A program made the translations under genes and the position numbers. Positions 1 through 10,817 of a stretch of DNA of 64,000 nucleotides are shown in pieces. Origin of the DNA: Saussurea involucrata (lineage: Eukaryota > Streptophyta > Magnoliopsida > Asterales > Asteraceae); contig CM066326.1 in assembly GCA_033807775.1 (NCBI GenBank), forward strand, positions 93,226,873 through 93,290,872. Direction: 5' to 3'. Numbering within the stretch: the first letter of the stretch is position 1; each line of letters starts with the position of its first letter. The notes under the pieces are model-generated. The model saw nothing but the letters and a program-made list of their open reading frames with translations, was not told where the DNA came from and made no database searches.

Positions 1-472
1 ATGTAGGCTGAGGGAGAGTGATAGACAATAGAGTGAGGCTGATTGATGGCTGCCGAGCAGGGTCTGTGGAACATGATTAGGGCGTACTTCTTCTTTGATA
101 CAGATAGGCGGGGGGTCCATAAATGGGCTGGTAGGAACCATTGCAGTAGTATGAGGATACACATTGCTTGCTTCGGAACATGACCAAACTGGTATATGAA
201 GAGGTATTGAACTAGCTTTGGTGCGTTGAAAGTGATGGCGGTGGTGTGGGCTTCAAACAGATACCAGAAAAAACACAAAGCTTCTTTTGGGAACCTGTAC
301 AGATCATGGAAATGGAAGACATTGAGGAAAGAGTAGTCAGGGTGGAATAAGAGGTTTCTCATGAACAATCCATGTTTTCGGAGAAGGACAATGAAGAAGG
401 TTCGGTAATGTAGTTGGGATCTATCTCTGAAAGTTAACTCGGCGATGACATCTAAGACTTCGGTTGGAAGTG
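1..472 (-). pseudogene. Pararetrovirus polyprotein, C-terminal extension (broken)
   Basis: Degenerate continuation of the block A polyprotein downstream of RNase H. It is homologous to plus-strand 7930-8400 of block B', sharing a conserved stretch around the sequence encoding NIFHIHDLFRLPKEAL. The solo LTR at 473-2083 separates it from the RNase H part, and across the AAGTG target duplication the reading continues in register with block B'. No domain function is recognised for this extension. It is truncated by the window edge and carries in-frame stops. Confidence 0.7.
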
Positions 473-2083
473 TGATAACTCTATTTCTAGAGTTATTATT
501 TCCTTTTATTTTTATTTTATTTTGTCAAATTTTAGCCATTTCACTTCTCAAAACCCCCATTCTTGGTAATATTCATGAAAATGAGCAAAAAGAGTAAACC
601 ATAGTATTAATGAATTATTTGGTGGAGTTTTGTTGCTGTTTCACGATTTTCTCGCAGTGACGTACGAGCTCCCCACTCCCGATCCCACTGTCGAACAAGA
701 AGAAGACAAAAAGAAAGAAACTCTTAGTTGGGAAGTCAAGTTGGGGGAATGGAAGGTTCAGATGGCAGAAAAGCTTGGGAATAAAATAATGCAAGCATGT
801 TCCTAAAAGCATGGCAAGTTGAATAAATTAATCAATCCCATGGTACTTTAAAGTCAACTTTGGGAAAGGTGAAGGGTCCTTTGGGTAAAAGCTTCAAGAT
901 GATGGATAGAAGAATTGCATAAAACAAGCTGAGTTTTGTGCTTCCTATTTCAGTCCTTATTCTCCAAACAAACCCATTTTTGTGTAAAGCCCAAATCTTT
1001 CCTTTAGTATAAAAGGAAGCATTGGGGTTCATTAATTTCATCCAAGAATCTCTCAACTACCACATCTTTAGTGAGAGTTTAAGTTGTAGTTTTTAGCTTA
1101 CATTTACTGAAGTAGTTCTTTAATTTCCAGCATTTAATTTCTTAGAGTAATTTGTAGTTTCGAGTAATCTGTAGCAGTGACGTACCTTCGTTCCCCACTG
1201 CGGTTTTAATACAAATCTCGTTTAATTTACTTATGTGCAAATCTTCATCTTTTACTTTCTTTATTTCAGTAATGTTAGGCTAAACATCCCTTGGGATGTA
1301 GGAAAGAGAAGTACCTGGATTTTAAAGAAAATGCTTGAGTAATCTTTATACTCGGAATATTTGTTGTTTTGGTTATACATTCTCGATTATGCCCCAAGGA
1401 TGCGAACAAGCCGATCACTTGTAAGGATCTAAAGTCTAGTTCTTAACTCAGAAATGAGTAGAACGTAGTGACACGAGCTTGGATAATGCTAGGGAGTTCG
1501 AAAGAATTCTTATGACACTTACGAAAGTGAGGTCGGCACAGTGAGCTAATCTCAACCCACTGGAGTAGTAGGCAAGCTAGTTGGTGTATTTTAAAAACAC
1601 TTAGAGTATTTGTCTCTACACATTCCATCGAGACCTGAAAAGGTCCATCTTGAGATTACCATTGACAAAACGATAAATACTAAGAGTATGGGATTTTTAC
1701 TTAAATGTGTGAGTATTTTGTAACTGGGCTTTTCTAGCGAAAAGACCGATCTCAAGTACAAGGATCATTTTTAGGATCAAGTATTTATTATAAAATATAG
1801 GGAAAATATAACCTACATTCCTTCTTTTAAAATCTTAAGTAAAAACGTTAAAATAGCATTTCACCAAACCAACCCAAAATATTGCTTCCTCTCTAACTGA
1901 AACCTGTAAAAGGAGCTCATGAGAACCGAATTGTCTTGATTGTCTAGTCCCTGTGGATACGATTCTGGTATTTTACCAACTATTACTTGCTGTGACGATC
2001 ATAGTGGACAGTGTACACTTGCGCTTCCCACTTTGGACAGTTTGCAACCCACTGCGATTAATTCACATATTTCGCACGTACCA
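473..2083 (+). mobile_element. Solo LTR of a Ty3/Gypsy-type retrotransposon
   Basis: A 1611-bp TG...CA sequence (starts TGATAACTCT, ends GCACGTACCA) flanked by perfect 5-bp duplications AAGTG at 468-472 and 2084-2088. A TATA-like CTTTAGTATAAAAGG lies near 1003-1018. The right end holds the GTCCCTGTGGATACGATT...TGTACACTTGCG motif common at the 3' end of Tat/Athila-type LTRs, which suggests plus orientation. No second LTR or internal domain is present, so it is probably an unequal-recombination remnant. It sits inside the pararetrovirus polyprotein and is therefore younger than block A. Confidence 0.8.
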
Positions 2084-4087
2084 AAGTGTCATGGTAGAGA
2101 GAACGTCTGTGATGGTCTGTGAGGATGATCTGCCAATGGATTGAACGTTGTGTCGGGCAGAAGATTCCGGGGTATCAGCTGGTGCTATGGTAAGTACCAT
2201 TGGGATGATCTTGTGATGCAGGACATGTTGGACTTCTTTCTGGATGTGGTTTTTATAGGCCTTTGGGCGAGACAAAAAATCAGCAAGGATATTTTCAGAT
2301 CCTTTGATATGTCTCACGGTGAACTTCCACTGAGAGAACCAATTTGCCCATCTTAAAAGTTGTGCCTCAGGGAGCATCTTTCTCTTGAACTGCAACATAC
2401 GTGGGAAAGATGGCATATCCATTTTGATCTGGAAATCGTGACCGATTAGATGGAATTGGAATCTTTCAATTCCTCTTTTGACAGCAAGAATTTCTTTAAA
2501 AGTGGAGTGGTAATGTTTTTCAGAATCTTTGAACGTGCCACTTTTGTAGCCACATATTGTTCTGGACCCACTTTTGTCTTCTTCCAGCAGTACTGCTCCC
2601 CAGTATTCATCACTTGCGTCCGTCTGGAGTATTCTCTTATCAGTTGCTGTAGGAATCTTTAAAGGGGGCATCACATCAGCAAGTTGTTTTATTGCTTTTA
2701 CTGCTGAGGTCTGTTCTTCGCTCCAAAGGGGTGGCCCCTTTTTTAGCATTGGGAATAGGTGAACTGTATGGCACGATAACTTAGGCAAAAAATCAGCCAT
2801 ATAATTAACCAGGCCAAGGAACTGTTGGATTTTCTTTTGTGATGTCAGTTCGTCGGGAAATTTGTGCAATTCTTGGGATATGTGTGGCTGCGGTTGGTAT
2901 TTTCCATCTGTGATCTGCATGCCAAGAAAATCGATAGAACTGACTCCTATCACCATCTTATTTTCTGATAACATGATCCCATGTTTTTTGACGATAGAAT
3001 GGAATTGAGACAGCAACTCAACATGAGAGTCCTCATCTGGGGAAAACAAGAGGATGACATCAATGTAAACCAGGGTATGCTGAAGGATAGGCTAAAAAAT
3101 CCTTGTCATTGCTTTTTGGAAAACTGAAGGAACATTCTTTAGACCAAAAGGCATGACGTTCCACTGGTAGTGATGGCCGGGGATACAAAAGGCGGTTTTT
3201 GGCCTATCATCGGGATGTATCCCTAGTTGCCAAAACCCAGCTTTGAGATCGAATTTGGATAGTATTCGTGCATTGGTCAGAGACTGGAACAGGGACCTTT
3301 TCTGAGGTAGTGGGAATTTATCGTCGGCTAGAAAGTGATTCAGGGGCTGGTAATTTATGACCAGCCGTAGTTTTCCGCAAACTTGCTCACTTCTTTTGTT
3401 GACGTAAAATGCCTCACATGCCCATGGTGAGGTAGTAGTTTCGATAATTCCTTGATTAACTAGCTCTGAACATTCCTGGACCGCTAGTTGATAGTGGTCA
3501 GGGTTCATCCTGGGGTGACTTGCTTTGGTTGGGTTAACATCTTCATTCCTTTTGAACGGGAGGCTGACGAAGAATGATGGATTTAACCATAACGGGGAGT
3601 CGTTTTTGGTTAGGAATTCCAAGTGATTAGAAGCACAGGAAGACATAATAATCTCTTTCTTCATATCTTCCATGGTAGGGGCTGATGCCATGTAAAGGTT
3701 TGGGACGAGGCTCCATGGGTTCAGAAAGCTCTTATAACGGAGACCTTGTTCTGCATACCTTAATCCTGGCAATTTGTGGAGGATATCAAATCCGATGAGA
3801 AGGTCTTTGCCATGGGAACTTGATCCTAACAGTCTGTGTTTGACAACACATTTAGGAAAAAGTCTGATAAAAATAGGAATACTGATTTTATCAATGACAA
3901 ATGTGTTTCCACTGGCCGCAAGGAAGTGTTGGTGGTGTGGTCGCCAATAGCTTTGGGGTAAGATGTCAGGATTCAATATTGAAACTGAAGATCCTGTATC
4001 AAAGAATGCAATGACGGGGATTGGCCTGGAGTATGTAGAAGTGAGGAGATGTACTTTGGCTATGGGAGTTGGTTGGGGTTTTTTCAA
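2084..4087 (-). pseudogene. Pararetrovirus protease - reverse transcriptase - RNase H (inactivated)
   Basis: Two collinear frames, 4087-3092 and 3049-2063. The first begins with the aspartic protease (FFDTGSSVSIL, catalytic DTG) and continues into RT with FDLKAGFWQLGI and MPFGLKNVP. The second carries the end of RT, the connection, and RNase H (TDASDEYWGAVLL and the LLRWANWF region), ending near FLSRPKAYK. Breaks seen directly: a stop replaces Glu just after TRIF near 3090; the RT active site reads YIDV instead of YIDD (about 3053-3070), losing a catalytic aspartate; and the protease is out of frame with the coat protein because of one extra A in an A-run near 4080. The tail is cut by the solo LTR. 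The block B copy at 17593-18900 keeps YIDD. Confidence 0.88.
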
Positions 4088-5250
4088 CGATAGTATTTTG
4101 GTATGATGGGGGGTGGGTGTGTGGATGGCCAGCTTGGAGGACTTCGAGTGGTTTTATCATGAATACGTTTATATCTGGGTGTTCTGAGATGGACTCATCG
4201 TCTGAGAAGTCTGAATAGGCAATGGAGCACAGGGTTCTGTCAGTAAACTCATCTTCGAGAGAGTAGAGGGACTCAAGATCTAAAATGTCCATTGGCTCTA
4301 CTAGGTTAAGAGCTTGGATTAATGATTGAGACTTTCTCTTGTCTTTGCAGTCTCGTGCAAAGTGTCCCTTTTTGTTACAGATGTAACATCTGTCTGAGCT
4401 TCTTCCTCTGTGTGACTTCTTCTTTAAAAATTTCCATCTTTTATCCCCAGTCTTCTTGTAAGAATTCTTGAAATTCTTAAACTGAGGCTTTTTCTCTTTG
4501 TGAGAGCACTCACATGAAGAGTTGGTCTTGCACTTTATTTGCAGGTACTTGTCATTACAGGCAGGACCGAGCGTTCTACTTGTTTTTTCAAATTCCGTGA
4601 AGAATTTTTGATGGTCGCAGAGTTTGGCCAATGCATTGAGTATCAACGGGTAGAGTTCTCCGAGTGTGGCATTGGCTAATGATACGTTCTTCTGCTCTAG
4701 AAATCTGAACGATTCATTTGCAAGCGACTCTGGGAAAGAATTGAGGAAGACTTGTTTAAGGTTGACATCGTCGATACCATGAAGACAGTAAAACCGTCCT
4801 GACATACGATCATAATGTTCTTCAAGATCTGACTTTAAAAATGAACAACACTTCATTTTTAAGAATTCTTCCCTTGCATGGACAGTGTGCTCGACCGGAT
4901 TCCCTATGAATTATGCATAGATCATGTTTATGAATTCTTCGGGAGATGAAACTTGTTGGAGTTGTAGTTGCCTGTATTCTCCAAGACTTGTGTACCAATC
5001 TCTAAGACGGCCCTGGGCTCTAATGATAAATCTTTTGATGACTGTGGCAACGTCATAGTATTAGAGTTCTGCTGAGCACCAAGTCAACATTTCAACACTT
5101 CTTTCCCTCCATTTGGATGGAGGAATATCGTCAAAGGTGAATTGTTGCTTTGTGTCGGCCTTCAGAGTCTTATTTTGCTGTCTGGTTTGTCTTGTTTCTG
5201 AAGCAGCATCACCCATCGTGAAAGTATCAGTATACTCTTGTTCGACTGTG
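3999..5250 (-). pseudogene. Pararetrovirus coat protein with CCHC zinc knuckle (broken)
   Basis: The open frame 4856-3999 encodes the C-terminal half of a caulimovirid coat protein: a conserved all-alpha region (YCLHGIDDVNLKQ to LAKLCDHQKFF), a lysine-rich segment, the zinc knuckle CYICNKKGHFARDC at about 4390-4350, and an acidic tail. The upstream part, 5250-4857, continues in frame only across stop codons. One of these, after MIYA, is identical in block B at 10264-10269. Another, around ELQ/YDV, differs between the two copies. In living relatives this protein forms the capsid and binds nucleic acid. The downstream protease is reached only across a frameshift. Confidence 0.85.
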
Positions 5251-5252
5251 GG

Positions 5253-6587
5253 TTAATGTTCTGCCATGAACAAGTGCTCAAAGACATCTGTTGGCGGGTC
5301 AGAATCTTCATCCGTGGGGGATGAGATAATTGGTGCCACAAATGTAGGGTCAGCGGGTTCTTCTTTGTGGGCTAGGGAGTGTAAAAAGGTTGAGATGGGG
5401 TTTGTTTCACAAATGGGTAGAATTGTTGTGGGTGTCGAAGAGGCGATCATTGAGTCATCATCTTTGAGCTCTCTTGTTCGGTTGGATGAAGCACGATCTT
5501 GGATGGGTGGGGTTCTTTGCGATGGCTTAGGGCGTATTTTCTCTTGTTCGGAAGACCATAAGGCCAGGGAAGGAGAGGCGTGTTTCAGAGGGAAGGAAGG
5601 TAGTGGTTGTGGAGCAAAAGATGTCCCTAAAAAGGGAGTAGGGGCCAATCGCCAGGGTTCATCAGATTAGGTTGATGCCCGTTTTTTCCTGTGCTGATTC
5701 TCAAGGTCATTGAGTTGATATTGAAAAGATTTCATCTCAGCTTGTTTCTGGCTAAAAACATGTTGCTCGCTGGGCAAGGGTGTATGTCGAACCATCTGGA
5801 GAAGTTCAAAATGGAGGGCTTCCATTTTTTCTTTGACTTCATCTATGATGCTGGTGAGAGACCTTACCTTTGTGGTAAGAGTTTCTTGAGTCTTAGTGAT
5901 CTGTGTTTGTTGAGCAAGGATGGCCGTGAGGGCTTTGTTTTGTGCAACAACATTTTCACTCTGCCAGTTGAGTGTGATTTCAGCAGGACTAATAGATGTG
6001 GGAACACCCGTGGAGCTAATAGTCGTAGGATTTTTGATTTTCCAATCATGTTTGGTCCTCTGAACCGTATTTTCGAAGGAGCTTAACGGCGGGAACACGG
6101 CTTCGTAGTTAGAGGACGAGCTGGCTGGAGCAATAACACAACATTCACCTAATGATCGGTCGAATGACTGGTCCAAAGGCGGCTGGCAGCATGATGTGTT
6201 TGTTAACTTCTTTTGGGTGGGCAAATCGTTATACAGAACGTAGTAATCAAATTTGCATGAGGGTTCGCCAAGGAGTCCGACAACGGGATCACCTTTATCG
6301 TATCGGTCTTTTAGTCTATCTTGTGAATTTTTCGTCTTTCGAGGAAAATCTTCATCATAATCAACTTTGTATGCTTCGTCTAAGCAATCTTGGCAGTTGC
6401 ATACATCATAACAACAGTGTTGGCTTTGTTTGGCTGGTTGAACCATGTGGGTTGTGGGAAAGACTTCTGATATACTTGGGGTTTCATATAACTGGTTTAA
6501 ATTGGATGCGGATGACTGTCTGAAACTGGAGGATGATCTGGGTAGGGCTAGATCTGGATTCATGACTGGGTATGGTATTGTTTCCAA
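5253..6587 (-). pseudogene. Pararetrovirus polyprotein N-terminal / coiled-coil region (broken)
   Basis: Frames 6587-5667 (306 aa) and 5648-5253 (131 aa). The first has a Cys-rich stretch (CCYDVCNCQDC, about residues 57-67), then a Gln/Leu-rich heptad region (SENVVAQNKALTAILAQ through KEKMEALHFELLQ) predicting a coiled coil. The frame is then closed by a TAA where block B has CAA (Gln). The second is a Pro/Ser/Thr-rich linker before the coat protein, ended by a one-base frameshift after MAE. I do not recognise a movement-protein domain in it. Start codon assignment is arbitrary because sequence between the PBS and 6587 is also open in patches. Confidence 0.7.
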
Positions 6588-6808
6588 GATACTTCAACAG
6601 GTGCTATATCTTGCGTACAAGGTTTGACTGCGACTCACTCAACGTCGACTTATACTTGGGCAAGAAACAAAACCCGAAGAATTTCTTTTACACAAATACC
6701 AGGTCACTCAGTTTATCTGTAAGAATGGTTTTCTGATGTGAGAGATCCGTATAAAACGGCAGACACAGAGCATACTAATCCAATTCGGTCAAGATAAAAG
6801 AGAGGTTA
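6588..6808 (-). other. Pararetrovirus 5' region between PBS and first long frame
   Basis: About 220 bases of viral sequence between the primer-binding site and the first long frame of block A. Short open patches with stops are present, but no domain could be recognised. It may be the remnant of a deleted movement-protein region; this is inference. Confidence 0.4.
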
Positions 6809-6834
6809 GGCTCTGATACCAAGGGGGGGGGGGG
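6809..6834 (-). promoter_or_regulatory. Viral minus-strand primer-binding site (tRNA-Met) next to a C-run
   Basis: On the minus strand a run of 12 C (6834-6823) is followed by TTGGTATCAGAGCC (6822-6809). This is complementary to the 3' end of plant initiator tRNA-Met, the universal primer of caulimovirid reverse transcription. It marks the start of the circular viral map and lies exactly at the head-to-head junction with block B'. Confidence 0.88.
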
Positions 6835-6846
6835 TTCCTATGAAAT

Positions 6847-8753
6847 AGACCAGTTATACGAGATCCAAAAACCCCACCCAATACCCTTAGCCAAAGTACA
6901 TCTCCTCACTTCTACAAACTCCAAGCCAATCCCTGTGATTGCATTTTTCGATACAGGATCCTCAGTTTCAATATTGAATCCTGACATCCTACCCCAGAGT
7001 TACCCCAGAGTTACTGGTTACCATACCACCAGCTATTCGTTGCCGCCAGTGGACACACGTTTTTCATTGATAAGATCAGTATTCCTATCTTTATCAGACT
7101 TTTTCCTAAATGTGTTGTCAAACACAGAGTGTTAGGATCAAGTTCCCATGGAAAGGATCTTCTCATTGGATTTGACATCCTCCACAAGTTACCAGGCCTA
7201 AGGTATGCAGAACAAGGTCTCCGTTATAAGAGCTTTCTGAATCCATGGAGTCCAGTTCCAAATCTTTATAAGGCATCAACCCCCACCATGGAAGATATGA
7301 AACGAAAGATATTTCCTTCTTCTTGTGCTTTAAATCACCCGGAATTCCTAACCAAAAAACAGACCGAAGCAATAAAAACAACAGAGCAACTTGCTGATGT
7401 GATGCCGCCTTTAAAGATTCCTACAGAAACTGACAAAAGGATACTCCAGACTGACGCAAGTGACGAGTACTGGGGAGCAGTACTACTGGTAGAAGACAAA
7501 AGCGGTGCCAGAACAATATGTGGCTACAAAAGTGGCACGTTCACAGAATCTGTGCAAAACTACCACTCCACGTTCAAAAATGTCCTTGCTGCCAAAAAAG
7601 GAATTGAAAGATTCCAATTCCATCTTATCGGACACGATTTCCAAATCGAAATGGACATGTCGTCTTTCCCACGCATGCTCCAATCCAAAAGAAAGATGCT
7701 CCCAGAAGCACAACTTTTGAGGTGGACTGATTGGTTTTTACAGTGGAAGTTTACAGTGAAACACATCAAAGGGTCAGAAAATAGTCTCGCATTTCTTCTG
7801 TCGAAACCAAAGCACTATAAATGCAGTGATCCTAGCATCCAACAACATACGGTAATTCCCTTAGTTTTCACTATGGATAAAGCCAATCCTAGTTCCTCCA
7901 CTCCCCAAGATGCCACTCAGCATTGTCCCGCAGAGATAACAGAGATCATTGCTGACCTAACCCTGGCTCAAAGGTCAGTACTGAATTGGAAAGTGTTCTA
8001 TAACATCCTCCTTGCCAAACATGGTCCCTTTCTAAGAAACCACAGGATCCACCCAGATTACCCCTTTCTTAACATCTTCCACATCCATGATCTGTTCAGA
8101 TTACCCAAAGAAGCACTATGCTTCTTCTGGTATCTCTTTGAAACCCACACTATTGCCATCACCTTCAATGCTTGCAAACTGTTCACTTACCTGTTTTAGT
8201 GCCAGTTTGAGCATGTTCCCAAAGAGTCTAAACACCTGTTTACCCTCTTCCAGTGGTTCCTCCCAGCACATCAATGGGTCCAAAAATTACACATAAGCCA
8301 AAAAACTTACGTGGTGATCTTCTTCAAAAGGCCCTGTTCTTTCTTGCCTGACGCAGCTGTTGGTGGTGAACAATCCATGATTTACCACTTCCCTACGTCG
8401 TTTATTCATACCTGGCATGATATCAACCCCTCCAACAGAACGTTTGAATTACGCCATGCTCAATAGTTACTGGAATTACGACATGCACTGATAAACGCAA
8501 ATCGTGTTATCCTTGAGTCTGTCCCCGTTGCAGTCATAGAAGGAAAAGAAAAATGGCCAGAAGCACACCCTGATATAGTCTTATGGGAAGAGACACTCTG
8601 TCAATGGTTCCGTACTCATCTTGCAAAAAATATTGACTCCTCTGATGATGATTTCGATCTGGATGATGACCCAGATAGCTACTATTATCTTGGAGATGAT
8701 AATGACTACGATCCATATGAAGACGACCCGTCTCACCCAGACTCACGCTGGTG
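6847..8753 (+). pseudogene. Pararetrovirus block B': protease - (RT deleted) - RNase H - acidic C-terminus
   Basis: Plus-strand copy of the same virus. It starts in the protease (FFDTGSSVSIL near 6940-6975) and continues to FLTKK at about 7360. It then jumps directly into the RNase H connection (EQLADVMPPLKIP), so about 890 bp encoding RT are missing relative to block A. Short A-rich similarity at the joint suggests a microhomology deletion. RNase H continues (TDASDEYWGAVLL). The frame has TAG stops at about 8197-8199 and 8473-8475 but is otherwise open to 8753. It ends in a strongly acidic tail (8636-8753, many Asp/Tyr). This copy shows the natural C-terminus and the intergenic region that block A lacks. 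Confidence 0.85.
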
Positions 8754-9290
8754 ATAGTATCCCAAGATCCAAGAATCAGCCCTGCCATCGTCTTAATAAT
8801 TATTTAAGTGTTGTCTTAATAGTTATTATTTCCTATCCAGTATTTACTTTCCGTATTTACTTTTCAGTATTTCCTTTTAAATAAATGTTTGTATAAAGGA
8901 AGTAACTTGTCACTTTCAAGTGATGTAAGTGCTTACCTCACTTTGCATTATTAGTTGTGATGCATGGCTTATGTCATGCTTATGTAAGTATGCCTTTTCC
9001 TTGCCTATAAAAGGAAGGTTTCCCATCACTTGTAAGACATCCCTTAAAAGAAATAAACTCATCTTTCTACAATTCTCTCTAGTTTCTCTCTTTGTTCTTA
9101 ATATTTCCTCCCTAGTTCATAGTAGTATAATGGTAAACCACCAGTCCTAGATGGTCAACCACCGGTCAACCACCAGTCTATCGCCAGTCACCACCAATCA
9201 CCACCATAGTATAATCCACACCTCTCCGAATCCATACTACCGTCCCATGATCCATCCCGTTCCGCTACTCCTTTCATAGGAACCCCCCCT
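8754..9290 (+). promoter_or_regulatory. Pararetrovirus intergenic region: promoter, TATA box, poly(A) signal, leader
   Basis: Non-coding viral segment after the polyprotein stop. An as-1-like motif (GTGATGTAAGTGCTTACCTC) lies at 8919-8938. A TATA box CTATAAAAGG lies at 9005-9014, about 30 nt ahead of a plausible start near 9035-9040. AATAAA at 9052-9057 lies just inside the transcript, the arrangement used by 35S-type pregenomic RNAs to make terminal redundancy. The leader then has CCACCRGTC-type tandem repeats (about 9140-9205) and reaches a C-run at about 9283-9290. Here the PBS is missing, and the leader is fused straight to the internal coiled-coil coding region. Activity is inferred, not shown. 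Confidence 0.75.
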
Positions 9291-10122
9291 CAAGAAACTC
9301 TTACCACAAAGGTAAGGTCTCTCACCAGCATCATAGATGAAGTCAAAGAAAAAATGGAAGCCCTCCATTTTGAACTTCTCCAGATGGTTCGACATAAACC
9401 CTTGCCCAGCGAGCAACATGTTTTTAGCCAGAAACAAGCTGAGATGAAATCTTTGCAATATCAACTCAATGACCTTGAGAATCAGCACAGGCAAAAACGG
9501 GCATCAACCCAATCTGATGAACCCTGGCGATTGGCCCCTACTCCCTTTTTAGGGACATATTTTGCTCCACAACCACTACCTTCCTTCCCTCTGAAACATG
9601 CCTCTCCTTCCCTGGCCTTATGGTCTTCCGAACAAGAGAAAATACGCCCTAAGCCATCGCAAAGAACCCCACCCATCCAAGATCGTGCTTCATCCAGCCG
9701 AACAAGAGAGCTCCAAGATGATGACTCAATGATCGCCTCTTCGACACCCACAACAATTCTACCCATTTGTGAAACAAACCCCATCTCAACCTTTTTACAC
9801 TCCCTAGCCCACAAAGAAGAATCCGCTGACCCTACATTTGTGGCACCAATTATCTCATCCCCCACGGATGAAGATTCTGACCCGCCAACAGATGCCTTTG
9901 AGCACTTGTTCATGGCAGAACCTGAACCCACAGTCGAACAAGAGTATACTGATACTTTCACGATGGGTGATGCTGCTTCAGAAACAAGACAACCCAGACA
10001 GCAAAATAAGACTCCGAAGGCCGACACAAAGCAACAATTCACCTTTGACGATATTCCTCCATCCAAATGGAGGGAAAGAAGTGTTGAAATGTTGACTTGG
10101 TGCTCAGCAGAACTCCAATAAT
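9291..10122 (+). pseudogene. Pararetrovirus block B: coiled-coil / linker region
   Basis: In-frame viral coding from LTTKVRSLTSIIDEVKEKME onwards, nearly identical to block A 5853-5253. It contains the end of the heptad-repeat region, then the Pro/Ser-rich linker (ALWSSEQEKIRPKPSQR) and an acidic patch. It keeps the Gln codon that is TAA in block A and has no frameshift after MAE, so the frame runs 9354-10121. It ends at TAA following AELQ. The N-terminal part is absent because the leader is fused to the middle of the gene at about 9290. Confidence 0.8.
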
Positions 10123-10817
10123 ATGACGTTGCCACAGTCATCAAAAGATTTATCACTAGAGCCCAGGGCCGTCTTAGAGATTGGTACACAAGTCTTGGAG
10201 AATACAGGCAACTACAACTCCAACAAGTTTCATCTCCCGAAGAATTCATAAACATGATCTATGCATAATTCATAGGGAATCCGGTCGAGCACATTGTCCA
10301 TGCAAGGGAAGAATTCTTAAAAATGAAGTGTTGTTCATTTTTAAAGTCAGATCTTGAAGAACATTATAATCGTATGTCAAAACGGTTTTACTGTCTTCAT
10401 GGTATCGACGATGTCAACCTTAAACAGGTCTTCCTCAATTCTTTCCCAGAGTCGCTTGCAAATGAATCGTTCAGATTTCTAGAGCAGAAGAACGTATCAT
10501 TAGCCAATGCCACACTCGGAGAACTCTACCAGTTGATACTCAATGCATTGGCCAAACTCTGCGACCATCAAAAATTCTTCACGGAATTTGAAAAAACAAG
10601 TAGAACGCTCGGTCCTGCATGTAATGACAAGTACATGCAAATAAAGTGCAAGACCAACTCTTCATGTGAGTGCTCTCACAAAGAGAAAAAGCCTCAGTTT
10701 AAGAATTTCAAGAATTCTTACAAGAAGACTGGGGATAAAAGATGGAAATTTTTAAAGAAGAAGTCACACAGAGGAAGAAGCTCAGACAGATGTTACATCT
10801 GTAACAAAAAGGGACAC
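10123..10817 (+). pseudogene. Pararetrovirus block B: coat protein, split by a Copia-type element
   Basis: Coat protein continuing from 10123 across a TAA after MIYA (same stop as block A). The open frame 10323-10838 covers the conserved core and lysine-rich region. It stops inside the zinc knuckle (CYICNKKGH) where the LTR begins at 10818. The remainder of the knuckle and the acidic tail (about 345 bp by comparison with block A 4016-4360) are missing on the other side of the retrotransposon. The insertion locus therefore also suffered a deletion. Confidence 0.85.

Larger units (their letters stand above)
1..6846 (-). mobile_element. Endogenous pararetrovirus block A (Caulimoviridae, petuvirus-like)
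   Basis: Integrated copy of a plant DNA pararetrovirus read on the minus strand. Its order from 6846 downwards is leader with tRNA-Met primer-binding site, N-terminal/coiled-coil region, coat protein with CCHC knuckle, aspartic protease, reverse transcriptase, RNase H, and an acidic C-terminal extension that runs off base 1. No LTRs or integrase are seen, and the FDLKAGFWQ / MPFGLKNVP RT signature plus the coat-type CCHC domain fit Caulimoviridae. One long polyprotein order resembles petuviruses, but genus is an inference. No 30K movement-protein domain was recognised here, so the 5' end may be deleted. The block is interrupted by a solo LTR at 473-2083 and carries many frameshifts and stops. 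Confidence 0.85.

Noticed and set aside
9482..10255. 257-aa open frame on the minus strand
   Set aside because: Complement of the pararetrovirus linker/coat region; the plus frame matches block A and has domain logic, the minus does not.
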